Positions 1 through 7,312 of a stretch of DNA of 19,053 nucleotides are shown piece after piece (position 1 is the stretch's first letter; every line of letters starts with the position of its first letter). The stretch spans positions 1 to 19,053 of the forward strand of contig QNYP01000030.1 in assembly GCA_003978675.1 (NCBI GenBank), given 5' to 3'. Origin of the DNA: Hydrogenothermus sp. GTDB taxonomy: Bacteria; Aquificota; Aquificia; Aquificales; Hydrogenothermaceae. A program made the position numbers and the translations under genes. The notes under the pieces were generated by a model. It saw only the letters and a program-made list of their open reading frames with translations. It ran no database searches and was not told the DNA's origin.

Positions 1-104
1 GTATTAAATCCTTCTTTTTGGATACTAAGCTCTTTAGCTTCTTCTTTGTAGTTTTCTATTAAAGAAAGGAGTTGCTTGAGTTCCTCTATCAAAGATTTTT
101 CCAT
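1..104 (-). pseudogene. Mirror-image partial copy of cheZ 5' end
   Basis: Read on the minus strand from an ATG at 104-102, the left arm of the palindrome encodes the first 34 residues of the CheZ-like protein without a single change and is then cut by the window edge. It also carries a copy of the same ribosome binding site. It probably does not represent a second gene: it is most likely an artefact of the inverted join, or, if the palindrome is real, a divergent duplicate of the gene start. Nothing upstream of base 1 is visible, so whether it continues as a full gene cannot be judged. Confidence 0.6.
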
Positions 105-145
105 TTCACCCTCCATTTGAAAATATATATGAAATATTTTCAAAT

Positions 146-151
146 GGAGGG
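146..151 (+). promoter_or_regulatory. Ribosome binding site fixing the cheZ start
   Basis: GGAGGG lies 4 nt before the ATG at 156. In-frame upstream starts (a TTG at 72 and ATGs at 129 and 144) either lie inside the mirrored arm or have no such site, so 156 is the preferred start of cheZ. Confidence 0.75.
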
Positions 152-155
152 TGAA

Positions 156-689
156 ATGGAAAAATCTTTGATAGAGGAACTCAAGCAACTCCTTTCTTTA
201 ATAGAAAACTACAAAGAAGAAGCTAAAGAGCTTAGTATCCAAAAAGAAGGATTTAATACAGTAAAAAAGCATCTGAACTTAGCTATAGAGGAGAGCAAAA
301 GTGCTGTAGAACTTCTTATTGAGAATATAAACACTTCGCTTGAATTAATAAATAGTTCCTTAAATGAAATAAAAAATATAAAAGAAAATAACGATAATTT
401 AAACTTAGAAAAAATAGAATCAAACCTTGAAAAAGTGGTAAGTGTTTTAACTGATAGTCTAACGTCTTTGGAATTTCAAGATATATTAGCTCAAAGATTA
501 CAAAAAACTTTGATGTTTCTTTCTGATGTAGAAAAAACTATATTAAAAATTCTTTTGATGCTTGGTATAAACGAAGAAGAATTTAAAGATAAACAGGAAG
601 AGCTGAAGAAAAAACTTGAAGAGCTAGAATGGAAAAAGGAATTGTCGCAGAATGATGTTGATAATATTTTGAAAGAATTTGGGTTATAA
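156..689 (+). CDS. cheZ: CheY-P phosphatase CheZ
   Basis: A 177-residue, almost entirely helical protein. Residues 103-115 contain the CheZ active-site signature, FQD followed four residues later by Q; D109 and Q113 correspond to the Asp/Gln pair that positions Mg and the attacking water on CheY-P in enteric CheZ. Residues 164-177 (SQNDVDNILKEFGL) closely resemble the C-terminal CheY-tethering peptide of E. coli CheZ, joined by a charged Glu/Lys linker (about 140-163). The long helices between about 1 and 135 would form the dimeric four-helix bundle. CheZ removes the phosphate from CheY and so ends the motor-switching signal. It is first in the chemotaxis block and 23 nt ahead of cheA. The start at 156 follows a strong ribosome binding site; a longer reading from 72 would include artefactual mirrored sequence. 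Confidence 0.88.
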   Translation: MEKSLIEELKQLLSLIENYKEEAKELSIQKEGFNTVKKHLNLAIEESKSAVELLIENINTSLELINSSLNEIKNIKENNDNLNLEKIESNLEKVVSVLTDSLTSLEFQDILAQRLQKTLMFLSDVEKTILKILLMLGINEEEFKDKQEELKKKLEELEWKKELSQNDVDNILKEFGL

Positions 690-712
690 AAACTATATGG
701 TGAGGAAGAAAA

Positions 713-2740
713 ATGAAAATAGAAATTCCTGAAGATTTAAAGGAAATTTTAGATGAATTTTTAGTTGAAGCAGATGAAATTATTGAGCAATTAGACCAAG
801 ATTTAGTGGAGCTTGAAGAAAATCCAGATGATAAGGAGCTACTAAATAAAATATTTAGAGGAATGCATACCTTAAAGGGTGGAGCTGGATTTTTAAATTT
901 AACTACTATAGTAGAAATAGCCCATAAGATAGAAGATATATTTAACAAACTTAGGAATGATGATCTTAAACTTACTTCTGAGATGATGGATATAATTTTA
1001 GAAGGAATAGATAAACTAAAAGAAGGTATTGAAAGATTAAAGGAAGACAGCGAAATACCAGATGAGGAAGAAGTTCAAGAATTAATACAAAAACTTGAAG
1101 CTATATTAGAAGGGAAGCCTATAGAAGAAATTTCATCGGTTTCCGAGGAAAAAAGGGAAACTCAAACTGAAAAACCTGAAAACATTGATTCTTCTAAAGA
1201 AAATGAGGAGTTTGATTTTGTAGAGGGAGTAGATGAAGATATAAAACAACTTATACTTAGATTTGGGGCAAAAGATTTAGCAGAACTTTTAGAAGATATA
1301 ATTTTGCTTGCTCCCGATGAAAGACCACCTTTAGAAGTTATAAATAAACTGGAAAATTTAATAGAAGAAGGAAAAGATATAAAAGATTTAATTAAACCAA
1401 AAGGTAATGTGGAAGAGCAAAGAGAAGAAAAGCAGGAAGAACAACAGCAAACTAAAGAACAGGAAAAATCTCCAGAAACTCCTAAGACACCTGTAAAGAA
1501 AGATGAACCAAAACAAACAGAGAAGAAAAAGAAAACAGAAAAAAAAGAAGATGTTATTAGGGTTGATGTTGAAAGGGTTGAGGTTTTAATGAATCTTGTT
1601 GGAGAGTTAGTTTTAGACAGAAATAGAATAGTGAAACTTGCTTCTAGTCTTTCTGTTGAGCAAGGAAAAGATGAGTCTGATTTAGAAGAGCTTATAGAAG
1701 CTATAAATGGAATGAGTAGAACTGTTAGTGATTTACAAGATGCTGTGATGAAACTTCGTATGCAACCTGTTAAGAAAATCTTTAGTAAATTCCCTAGAAT
1801 TGTTAGAGACCTTGCTAAGAAACTTAATAAAAAGGTTCAACTGGTTCTTGAGGGAGAAGATACAGAAATTGATAGAAGTATTTTGGATAGATTAGAAGAT
1901 CCATTAATTCACCTTGTAAGAAATGCAATAGACCATGGAATAGAACCTCCAGAAGAAAGAATTAAAGCTGGTAAACCAGAAGTTGGAACAGTAAAATTAG
2001 GAGCATATCAAGAAGGGGATAGGATTATTATCTACATAGAGGACGACGGTAAAGGAATAGATCCAGAGAAAGTTAAAGAAAAAGCTATAGAAAAAGGTTT
2101 AATTACCCCTGAACAAGCATCAAATATGTCTGATAAGGAAGCATATGAACTAATATTTCTTCCTGGATTTTCTACTGCAGAGCAGGTTAGTGATGTTTCT
2201 GGTCGCGGAGTTGGGATGGATGTTGTTGCATCTACAATTCATTCTTTAAGGGGAAATATAGAAATAGAAAGCCAGTTAGGGAAGGGAACAAAAATTACTA
2301 TGAAACTTCCTTTAACTGTAGCTATTATTAGAACATTAATGGTTGCCGTAAATGAAAGAATATTTGCTATACCTTTATTTTCTGTTGTTGAGATTGTTAG
2401 GTATAAACCAGAAAATGTTAAGAAAGTTGGGCATTTTAAGTCATTAATGCTTAGGGACGAAGTCTACTTGTTATTTACTCTAAATGAACTGTTTGAAATA
2501 GAAGATAAAAAGGATAAGGAATTTGTAGTTATAGTTAAAGTTGGAGAAAAAAATATTGCAATTGCTGTTGAAGAACTATTTGGAGAAGAAGAAATAGTTA
2601 TAAAACCCCTTGGGGAACTCCTTGAAGATGTTAAAGGAATCGCAGGAGCAACAATAACTGGAGATGGAAAAGTAGTTTTAATAGTAGACCCTAATTCTTT
2701 AATTAGTGATAAGAAAACACAACTTGTAGGGGTAATATAA
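713..2740 (+). CDS. cheA: Chemotaxis histidine kinase CheA
   Basis: 675 residues with the usual CheA order. P1 HPt domain (about 5-130) has the phospho-accepting H52 in MHTLKGGAGF. A helical segment (about 167-230) and a Glu/Lys/Gln linker (231-280) replace a recognisable P2. P3 dimerisation helices start near 281. The P4 ATPase has an N box (HLVRNAIDHG, 400-409), G1 (DDGKGID, from 444) and G2 (GRGVGMD, 497-503). The P5 CheW-like regulatory domain runs from about 545 to the end. It autophosphorylates on His under receptor/CheW control and passes phosphate to CheY and to the CheV receiver. All catalytic motifs look intact. GAGGA at 702-706 supports the ATG at 713; cheW follows after a single base, indicating coupled translation. 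Confidence 0.97.
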   Translation: MKIEIPEDLKEILDEFLVEADEIIEQLDQDLVELEENPDDKELLNKIFRGMHTLKGGAGFLNLTTIVEIAHKIEDIFNKLRNDDLKLTSEMMDIILEGIDKLKEGIERLKEDSEIPDEEEVQELIQKLEAILEGKPIEEISSVSEEKRETQTEKPENIDSSKENEEFDFVEGVDEDIKQLILRFGAKDLAELLEDIILLAPDERPPLEVINKLENLIEEGKDIKDLIKPKGNVEEQREEKQEEQQQTKEQEKSPETPKTPVKKDEPKQTEKKKKTEKKEDVIRVDVERVEVLMNLVGELVLDRNRIVKLASSLSVEQGKDESDLEELIEAINGMSRTVSDLQDAVMKLRMQPVKKIFSKFPRIVRDLAKKLNKKVQLVLEGEDTEIDRSILDRLEDPLIHLVRNAIDHGIEPPEERIKAGKPEVGTVKLGAYQEGDRIIIYIEDDGKGIDPEKVKEKAIEKGLITPEQASNMSDKEAYELIFLPGFSTAEQVSDVSGRGVGMDVVASTIHSLRGNIEIESQLGKGTKITMKLPLTVAIIRTLMVAVNERIFAIPLFSVVEIVRYKPENVKKVGHFKSLMLRDEVYLLFTLNELFEIEDKKDKEFVVIVKVGEKNIAIAVEELFGEEEIVIKPLGELLEDVKGIAGATITGDGKVVLIVDPNSLISDKKTQLVGVI

Positions 2741-2741
2741 A

Positions 2742-3236
2742 ATGGAAAGTAATAACACTGAAATGCAGGTTCTAGGTATAAAGACAGTTGAAGAAGAAAT
2801 AATCCATGAGGAAAGAGTTATAACATTTAGATTAAATGAAGAACTTGTAGGAATAGATATTAATGATATAACGAAAATAACTAAAGATGTTGAAATTACT
2901 CCTGTTCCTAAAACTAAGAATTATATACTTGGAGTTATGAATCTAAGGGGTAATATTATACCTGTTGTTTCTTTAAAGAAAATGTTTAAACTAGAAGATA
3001 AAGAACAAGATTATGATCATCCTATTGTTATTGTTGTAGAAACTGAACTTGGTCAAATTGGAATCACTGTTGATAATATAGAGGGAGCTGTAAAGATATC
3101 ACCTGAGGATATACAACCACCACCAATGAATGCAATAGGAATAGATCCTGAGTATATAAAAGGTGTAGTAATGCTATCTAATGAGCTTTTAATATTATTG
3201 GACATAAAAAAAATTTTTAGAAAAGAGGATAAATAA
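2742..3236 (+). CDS. cheW: Chemotaxis coupling protein CheW
   Basis: 164 residues consisting of one CheW beta-barrel domain (about 22-160) after a short acidic N-terminal extension. Typical elements are the segment around GVMNLRGNIIPVVSL (about 65-80), the central strands near IVIVVETELGQIGITVD and the terminal helix after LLILLDIKKIF. CheW bridges receptors and the CheA P5 domain in the signalling array and has no catalytic activity. It starts 2 nt after the cheA stop and ends by sharing one base with cheV (TAATG), so the three array components appear translationally linked. The length is close to the family norm. No other CheW-only gene is present in the window, although CheV carries a second CheW domain. 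Confidence 0.95.
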   Translation: MESNNTEMQVLGIKTVEEEIIHEERVITFRLNEELVGIDINDITKITKDVEITPVPKTKNYILGVMNLRGNIIPVVSLKKMFKLEDKEQDYDHPIVIVVETELGQIGITVDNIEGAVKISPEDIQPPPMNAIGIDPEYIKGVVMLSNELLILLDIKKIFRKEDK

Positions 3237-4213
3237 TGGCAAAGAAAAAGGACTTTCTGCCAAAAATACTTGAAACAGGTGCTAATGAACTTGAAGTTAT
3301 AGATTTTAGAATGTATGAGAAAATGGAAGATAGTAGCATTTATGAGTGGGTTTTAGGTGTAAATGTTGCTAAAGTAAAAGAAGTAATTCTTCGTCCTGAT
3401 AATATTGTGAAGGCTCCTGGTATGCCACCTGAAGTTGAAGGTATGGCAAAAATAAGAGGTGAGGTAGTTCCTATAGTAAACCTTGCAAAGTGGATGAAAA
3501 TAGAAGAGCCTTCAGAAGATGCAGGAAAATATGTAATAGTGATGGAATTTTTAAGAGAAATTGTAGGAGTTATAGTCCATGATGCTAAAAGAATAAGAAG
3601 AATTAGATGGTCTGATATAAAAAGACCACCACCAAGTATAGATGAAAGACTTGGTGGAAAAGTTATAGGTATTATTGAGATAGAGGGGGGACAACTGTTA
3701 TTACTCCTTGACTTTGAAGGAATACTAGATGAACTTGGAATGATTAAAGTATTTGGTATAACAGATGAAGTTCCTGAAGATGAAGTAAAAAGAGAGGGTA
3801 AATTCAAAATTCTTATTCTAGATGATTCCCCTGTAGCAAGAAGAATTATTAGAGGAATTCTTGAAAAAGATGGACATGAAGTTATTGAGGCTCAAAATGG
3901 GATAGAAGGATTAAAATTATTAGAAAGAATTTTGGAAGAAGCTAAAGAAGAAGGGGTTGACATAACTGACGAAATTCAGTTAATTGTTTCTGATATTGAA
4001 ATGCCTGGAATGGATGGTTTAACTTTTACCAAAAAAGTTAAAGAACATCCAGAATTTTCTAAAATTCCTGTTATAATTAATACTTCTTTAAGTGATAAAG
4101 CAACTGTTGATAAGGCTAAGATGGTTCATGCAGATGCACATCTTGTTAAATTTGATGCTCCAGACTTATTAAAGCTTGTTCACAAATATGCCGTTAAGAA
4201 AAATAAACAATAA
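3236..4213 (+). CDS. cheV: CheV: CheW domain fused to a response-regulator receiver
   Basis: 325 residues. The N-terminal half (about 15-180) is a CheW-like coupling domain, with GMAKIRGEVVPIVNL as its signature. The C-terminal half (about 190-320) is a receiver with acidic pair D196/D197, phospho-acceptor D253 in SDIEMPGMDG, the conserved Thr in the INTSLS strand and Lys in LVKFD. The loop before the D253 strand is long and acidic, as is common in CheV. CheV couples receptors to CheA and is itself phosphorylated by CheA, acting as an adaptor or phosphate sink in adaptation. With no CheB or CheR nearby it may carry more of the adaptation load here (inference). GAGGA at 3225-3229 precedes the ATG, which overlaps the cheW stop by one base. 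Confidence 0.94.
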   Translation: MAKKKDFLPKILETGANELEVIDFRMYEKMEDSSIYEWVLGVNVAKVKEVILRPDNIVKAPGMPPEVEGMAKIRGEVVPIVNLAKWMKIEEPSEDAGKYVIVMEFLREIVGVIVHDAKRIRRIRWSDIKRPPPSIDERLGGKVIGIIEIEGGQLLLLLDFEGILDELGMIKVFGITDEVPEDEVKREGKFKILILDDSPVARRIIRGILEKDGHEVIEAQNGIEGLKLLERILEEAKEEGVDITDEIQLIVSDIEMPGMDGLTFTKKVKEHPEFSKIPVIINTSLSDKATVDKAKMVHADAHLVKFDAPDLLKLVHKYAVKKNKQ

Positions 4214-4219
4214 GGAGGT
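4212..4219 (+). promoter_or_regulatory. Full-consensus ribosome binding site of cheY
   Basis: AAGGAGGT, starting within the cheV stop codon and 4 nt before the cheY ATG at 4224. It is the best Shine-Dalgarno match in this part of the operon and suggests CheY is made at a higher rate than its neighbours, which fits its role as a diffusible signal. Confidence 0.7.
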
Positions 4220-4223
4220 TTAA

Positions 4224-4625
4224 ATGGCATTACCACCGCCAGATACAAAATTTTTAATAGTAGATGACATGGCTACAATGAGAAGAATAATCAGAAGTTT
4301 ACTTGAACAACTAGGGTATAAGCATATTGATGAAGCTGAAGATGGAAGGGAAGCTTTAAATAAGTTAAGATCAGGGAAATATGATTTTGTTATAACTGAT
4401 TGGAACATGCCAAATATGACAGGTTTAGAATTGGTTCAAGAAATAAGAAAAGATGAAAAACTAAAACATCTGCCTGTTTTAATGGTTACTGCAGAAGCTA
4501 AGAAAGAAAACGTTCTTATGGCAATAAAAGCAGGTGTAAACAATTATGTAGTAAAACCTTTTACGGCTGAAACTTTAAAAGATAGAATTGAAAAGGTATG
4601 GACTGCTATTACAAAGAAGAAATAA
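4224..4625 (+). CDS. cheY: Chemotaxis response regulator CheY
   Basis: 133 residues, a stand-alone receiver domain. Acidic pocket D14/D15, phospho-acceptor D59 in TDWNMPNM, switch residue T89 in VTAEAKKEN, aromatic switch Y108 and K111 in NYVVKPF are all present. The pattern is close to enteric CheY, not a generic receiver, and the six-residue N-terminal extension is short. Phosphorylated by CheA, it diffuses to the motor and binds the FliM N terminus; CheZ dephosphorylates it. It sits between cheV and the switch genes fliG/fliM/fliN, linking signal and motor in one transcript. A full-consensus ribosome binding site ends 4 nt before the ATG. Confidence 0.97.
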   Translation: MALPPPDTKFLIVDDMATMRRIIRSLLEQLGYKHIDEAEDGREALNKLRSGKYDFVITDWNMPNMTGLELVQEIRKDEKLKHLPVLMVTAEAKKENVLMAIKAGVNNYVVKPFTAETLKDRIEKVWTAITKKK

Positions 4626-4650
4626 TTAATAATGTTGTAGGATTAGATAA

Positions 4651-5694
4651 ATGCCTCCAGAAAAGGAAGATAATAAATCTAATGAAGAAGGAAAACTAAA
4701 AGGAGGAGAAAAAGCAGCTATACTTCTTTCAATCTTACCTGAAGATAAAACAGCTAAAATTTTCTCCTATCTTAAAGAGACAGAAATTGAAAAATTAGTT
4801 AAATATATAGTTTCTCTAGAGCCTCCTGATAAGGAAACTACACTTAAGGTTTTACAGGAAGCTATAGAAAGGCTTAAAAATATTTCTCCTCTTAGAGTTG
4901 CTCCTGAAAATGTTAGAAAAATTCTTGAACAGATACTTCCTCCTGATAAATTACAAAAGTTATTTGAAGAAACTCTTACTGCAGAAGAAGGAAGAGCTAT
5001 ATTTAAAGAGTTAGAAAAACTTGATGCAAAGGTTATAGCTAATTTACTACAAAATGAACACCCTCAGGTTATAGCTCTTGTTTTATCTCAAATAAATCCT
5101 GCTAAAGCTGCAGAAGTAATACAATTCTTACCTAAGAGACAAGGTGTTACTAATGTTAGAGAAGAAGTTGTTAGAAGAATTGCTAGTATAGAGAAAGTAT
5201 CTACTCAAATGCTTAAACTTATTGCTGACTCTTTAGAAGAAGAGCTACTTACTATTGGAGCTGGAGAAGAAGAAACACTCCAAGGTATTGATATTGCTGC
5301 TGAAATAGTGAATGCATTACCTAAAGAACTACAAACAGAAATTCTTGAAGACCTTAAGAAAGATGATACAACTCTTGCAGAAGAAATTGAAGAGCGTATG
5401 TTTAAATTTGAAGATATTGCAAAACTTACAGATAGAGATATTATGGAAATACTTAAAACTGTTGATAAAAATGATTTACTTCTTGCTCTTAAGGGGGCTC
5501 CACAAGAAATTCTTGATAAATTCCTTAACAATATGTCAAAAAGAGCTGCCCAAATGTTCTTAGAAGATATGGAAGTTTTAGGACCTGTCAAAAAATCTGA
5601 TGTGGAAAATGCTAGAAAGAAAATAATTACAGTAATAAAAGATTTAATCGAAAAAGGAGTTATAGAATACGGTTCAGGAGAAGAGATGCTTTAA
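4651..5694 (+). CDS. fliG: Flagellar motor switch protein FliG
   Basis: 347 residues, near the usual FliG length. An acidic 15-residue leader precedes the N domain that anchors to FliF (GEKAAILLSILPEDKTAKIF). The middle domain carries the EHPQ motif (136-139) that contacts FliM. The C-terminal torque domain includes the MFKFEDI segment and the charged helix region around NNMSKRAAQMFLEDMEVLGPVK. FliG transmits stator force to the rotor and reverses direction when CheY-P alters FliM/FliN. AGGA at 4639-4642 is a weak but correctly spaced ribosome binding site. It lies 25 nt after cheY and 29 nt before fliM, in the order expected for a switch-complex cluster. Confidence 0.97.
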   Translation: MPPEKEDNKSNEEGKLKGGEKAAILLSILPEDKTAKIFSYLKETEIEKLVKYIVSLEPPDKETTLKVLQEAIERLKNISPLRVAPENVRKILEQILPPDKLQKLFEETLTAEEGRAIFKELEKLDAKVIANLLQNEHPQVIALVLSQINPAKAAEVIQFLPKRQGVTNVREEVVRRIASIEKVSTQMLKLIADSLEEELLTIGAGEEETLQGIDIAAEIVNALPKELQTEILEDLKKDDTTLAEEIEERMFKFEDIAKLTDRDIMEILKTVDKNDLLLALKGAPQEILDKFLNNMSKRAAQMFLEDMEVLGPVKKSDVENARKKIITVIKDLIEKGVIEYGSGEEML

Positions 5695-5712
5695 TAGTAT
5701 CTTTATAATATC

Positions 5713-5718
5713 GGAGGG
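5713..5718 (+). promoter_or_regulatory. Ribosome binding site supporting a GTG start for fliM
   Basis: GGAGGG lies 5 nt before GTG 5724-5726. The nearby ATG at 5731 is in another frame, so the GTG is the start. It places the CheY-docking peptide directly at the protein's N terminus. Confidence 0.75.
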
Positions 5719-5723
5719 CTACG

Positions 5724-6689
5724 GTGTCTGATGAATTCCTCTCCCAGGAAGAAATAGATGCTCTATTGGGAGTTGACAATGAAGATACATCAACAGAAAC
5801 GTTAGAAGAAGAAAAAGAGAAACCATTTGATTTTTCCCAAGTAGAACACATAAAAAAAGGTGGACTTCCTGGGTTAGAGTTAATCTTTGAAAGATGGATA
5901 AAAATATTTAGAGATGAAATCAGGAAACTTATTCCTAATCTCAATATGGTATCTAAGGATGATATGTATATAACAAGATTTCAATCATTTATGTTAAAAA
6001 TACCTCTTCCTGCCAGTTATTCAATCTTTACGATGAAACCCTTAAAAGAAAATGCTTTAATGGTTCTAGACTCTAGACTTGTTTTTACCATAATAAGTGT
6101 TTTATTTGGAGGACCTCCAAAGCCATTTAAGGTGGAAGGTAGAGAATTTACAAAACTTGAAGCTAGAGTTATAAGAGATATTGTAGAAAAATCTTTAAAA
6201 GTTTTTGAAAGTATATGGACTAATATTTATCCAATAAACATAGAACTAAAATCTATAGAGCTAAATCCAACCCTTGCAAGAATTGTATCCCAAAATGAGA
6301 AAGTTGTAATTGTAGAACTATCTATGGATATAGATGGATATACAGCTCCGTTTTTCTTTTGCTTTCCTCAAAGTATGTTTTTACCTATAAAAGACATAAT
6401 ATATACGGAAATTGCAAATATGGAAAAAGACCCTGTATGGGAGAAAAACTTAGAGGCAAAAATATTACATCTAAATGTTAAACTGTGGGTGGAATTAATA
6501 CGAAAAGAGTATAAAATTAAAGATATTTTAGAGTGGGAAGAAGGAACTAGACTAGAATTTGATGTTTTAAATACAGATTTATTAAGGATTTTTGTAGAAA
6601 ATAAACCTAAGTTTTTAGGTAAATTAGGACAAAAAGGAAATAAGTTTGCAGTAAAAGTTAAAGACTTGATTATTAACGAGGAAGAATAG
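5724..6689 (+). CDS. fliM: Flagellar motor switch protein FliM
   Basis: 321 residues from a GTG start. The N terminus (residues 5-16, FLSQEEIDALLG) is the classic CheY-P docking peptide. The middle CheC-like pseudo-symmetric domain (about 35-230) contains the FliG-binding core, and the C-terminal SpoA domain (about 240-315) pairs with FliN. FliM forms the wall of the C-ring, binds CheY-P and couples to FliG. All three regions are present at normal length. It is followed after one base by fliN, so the two partners are probably made together. The TATAAT-like string just upstream (5704-5709) has no -35 partner and is not taken as a promoter. Confidence 0.96.
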   Translation: MSDEFLSQEEIDALLGVDNEDTSTETLEEEKEKPFDFSQVEHIKKGGLPGLELIFERWIKIFRDEIRKLIPNLNMVSKDDMYITRFQSFMLKIPLPASYSIFTMKPLKENALMVLDSRLVFTIISVLFGGPPKPFKVEGREFTKLEARVIRDIVEKSLKVFESIWTNIYPINIELKSIELNPTLARIVSQNEKVVIVELSMDIDGYTAPFFFCFPQSMFLPIKDIIYTEIANMEKDPVWEKNLEAKILHLNVKLWVELIRKEYKIKDILEWEEGTRLEFDVLNTDLLRIFVENKPKFLGKLGQKGNKFAVKVKDLIINEEE

Positions 6690-6690
6690 T

Positions 6691-7311
6691 ATGGCTGATG
6701 AAGAAATAAACAACTCTCCAGAGAAAAACGAAGCTTCTCAAGAGGGAAATCAAGAAGAAACAGTAAATCAAGAAGAACTTGCTAAGCAATGGGAAGAACA
6801 ACTAACTAAGCAAGAAAATCAAGGAACTTCAGAAGAAAATGCTGAAGAAACCGTAGACCAAGAAGAACTTGCTAAACAGTGGGAAGAAGCTTTGGCTCAG
6901 CAGGAGGCATCTACTGAATCTGGAGATGAAACAGAGGCAATAAATCAAGAAGATTTAGCTAAACAATGGGAGGAGGCTTTAGCTCAGCAACAGAGTCAAT
7001 CTTCTCCAACTGATTCAAGTAGTTCTTTTTCTGTAGGGAATGATAAATTAGACCTTATTTTAGATATTCCTTTAGAAATAACAGTAGAGGTTGGAAATAA
7101 ATCTATCCCTTTAGAAGATATTCTGAAAATGACTCCAAATACAATTATAGAACTTGAAAGATATATAAATGAGCCTGTGGATATAAAGGTAAATGGAAAA
7201 CTTATCGCTAAAGGTGAGCTTTATACTGTCGAAAATAATTTTGGAGTAAAAATTACAAGTATAATTACAGTGCAAGAAAGAATGAAATTACTAATGGAAG
7301 AAGTGGAGTAA
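6691..7311 (+). CDS. fliN: Motor switch protein FliN with triplicated N-terminal motif
   Basis: 206 residues, longer than enteric FliN (about 137). The C-terminal SpoA domain (about 119-204, beginning LDLILDIPLEITVEVG) is canonical and would form the base of the C-ring with FliM. The N-terminal 118 residues are acidic, Gln/Glu-rich and probably flexible. They contain three 20-residue repeats (22-41, 52-71, 81-100) with core QEELAKQWEEALAQQ. Enteric FliN has a single similar N-terminal helix (a WAEAL-type motif), so this looks like a multiplied version of it. There is no CheC phosphatase domain, so it is not FliY. GAGGA at 6678-6682 is well spaced to the ATG. Confidence 0.93.
   Translation: MADEEINNSPEKNEASQEGNQEETVNQEELAKQWEEQLTKQENQGTSEENAEETVDQEELAKQWEEALAQQEASTESGDETEAINQEDLAKQWEEALAQQQSQSSPTDSSSSFSVGNDKLDLILDIPLEITVEVGNKSIPLEDILKMTPNTIIELERYINEPVDIKVNGKLIAKGELYTVENNFGVKITSIITVQERMKLLMEEVE
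6754..6990 (+). repeat. Three 60-nt in-frame repeats inside fliN
   Basis: Units at 6754-6813, 6844-6903 and 6931-6990, with starts 90 and 87 nt apart. Units 1 and 2 share 16 of 20 residues, and units 2 and 3 share 15 of 20. The last 12 codons of units 2 and 3 encode the same peptide with seven silent base differences. This shows the duplication is not recent and that the peptide has been kept by selection. Confidence 0.92.
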
Positions 7312-7312
7312 A

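Larger units (their letters stand above)
1..259. repeat. Perfect 126-bp inverted repeat with 7-nt spacer
   Basis: Bases 1-126 are the exact reverse complement of 134-259; every position i pairs with 260-i, and I checked the whole length by eye. Only 127-133 is unpaired. The right arm holds the ribosome binding site and first codons of cheZ, so the left arm is a mirror copy of the same gene start. The symmetry reaches base 1, so the true arm may be longer. Two coding-sequence copies with no mismatch, meeting at a short AT-rich native hairpin (AAATAT/ATATTT), fit a fold-back chimera from whole-genome amplification or an assembly join at a contig end. A real recent inverted duplication is the alternative. 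The repeat is certain; its cause is inferred. Confidence 0.97.

Noticed and set aside
72..155. N-terminal extension of cheZ from TTG 72
   Set aside because: This stretch is the mirror-image arm of the palindrome and the spacer, so it is read backwards through the same gene start. The strong ribosome binding site points to 156.
3340..3807. Minus-strand open frame opposite cheV, and similar long minus-strand frames opposite cheA, fliG, flhA and the FliK candidate
   Set aside because: They are Ser/Phe/Ile-rich antisense shadows of Glu/Lys-rich genes, without ribosome binding sites or recognisable domains.
5312..5563. Plus-strand open frame inside fliG in another frame
   Set aside because: It lies wholly inside the conserved FliG C-terminal domain, has no domain features and no ribosome binding site; out-of-frame shadow.
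5681..5709. TATAAT at 5704-5709 as a sigma-70 promoter for fliM
   Set aside because: The -35 position 17 nt upstream reads AAGAGA, not a TTGACA-like element; TATAAT strings are expected often at this base composition.
6691..7311. Calling this gene FliY instead of FliN
   Set aside because: FliY has a CheC-type phosphatase domain before the SpoA domain. Here the N-terminal part is a disordered repeat region, so FliN with an extended arm fits better.
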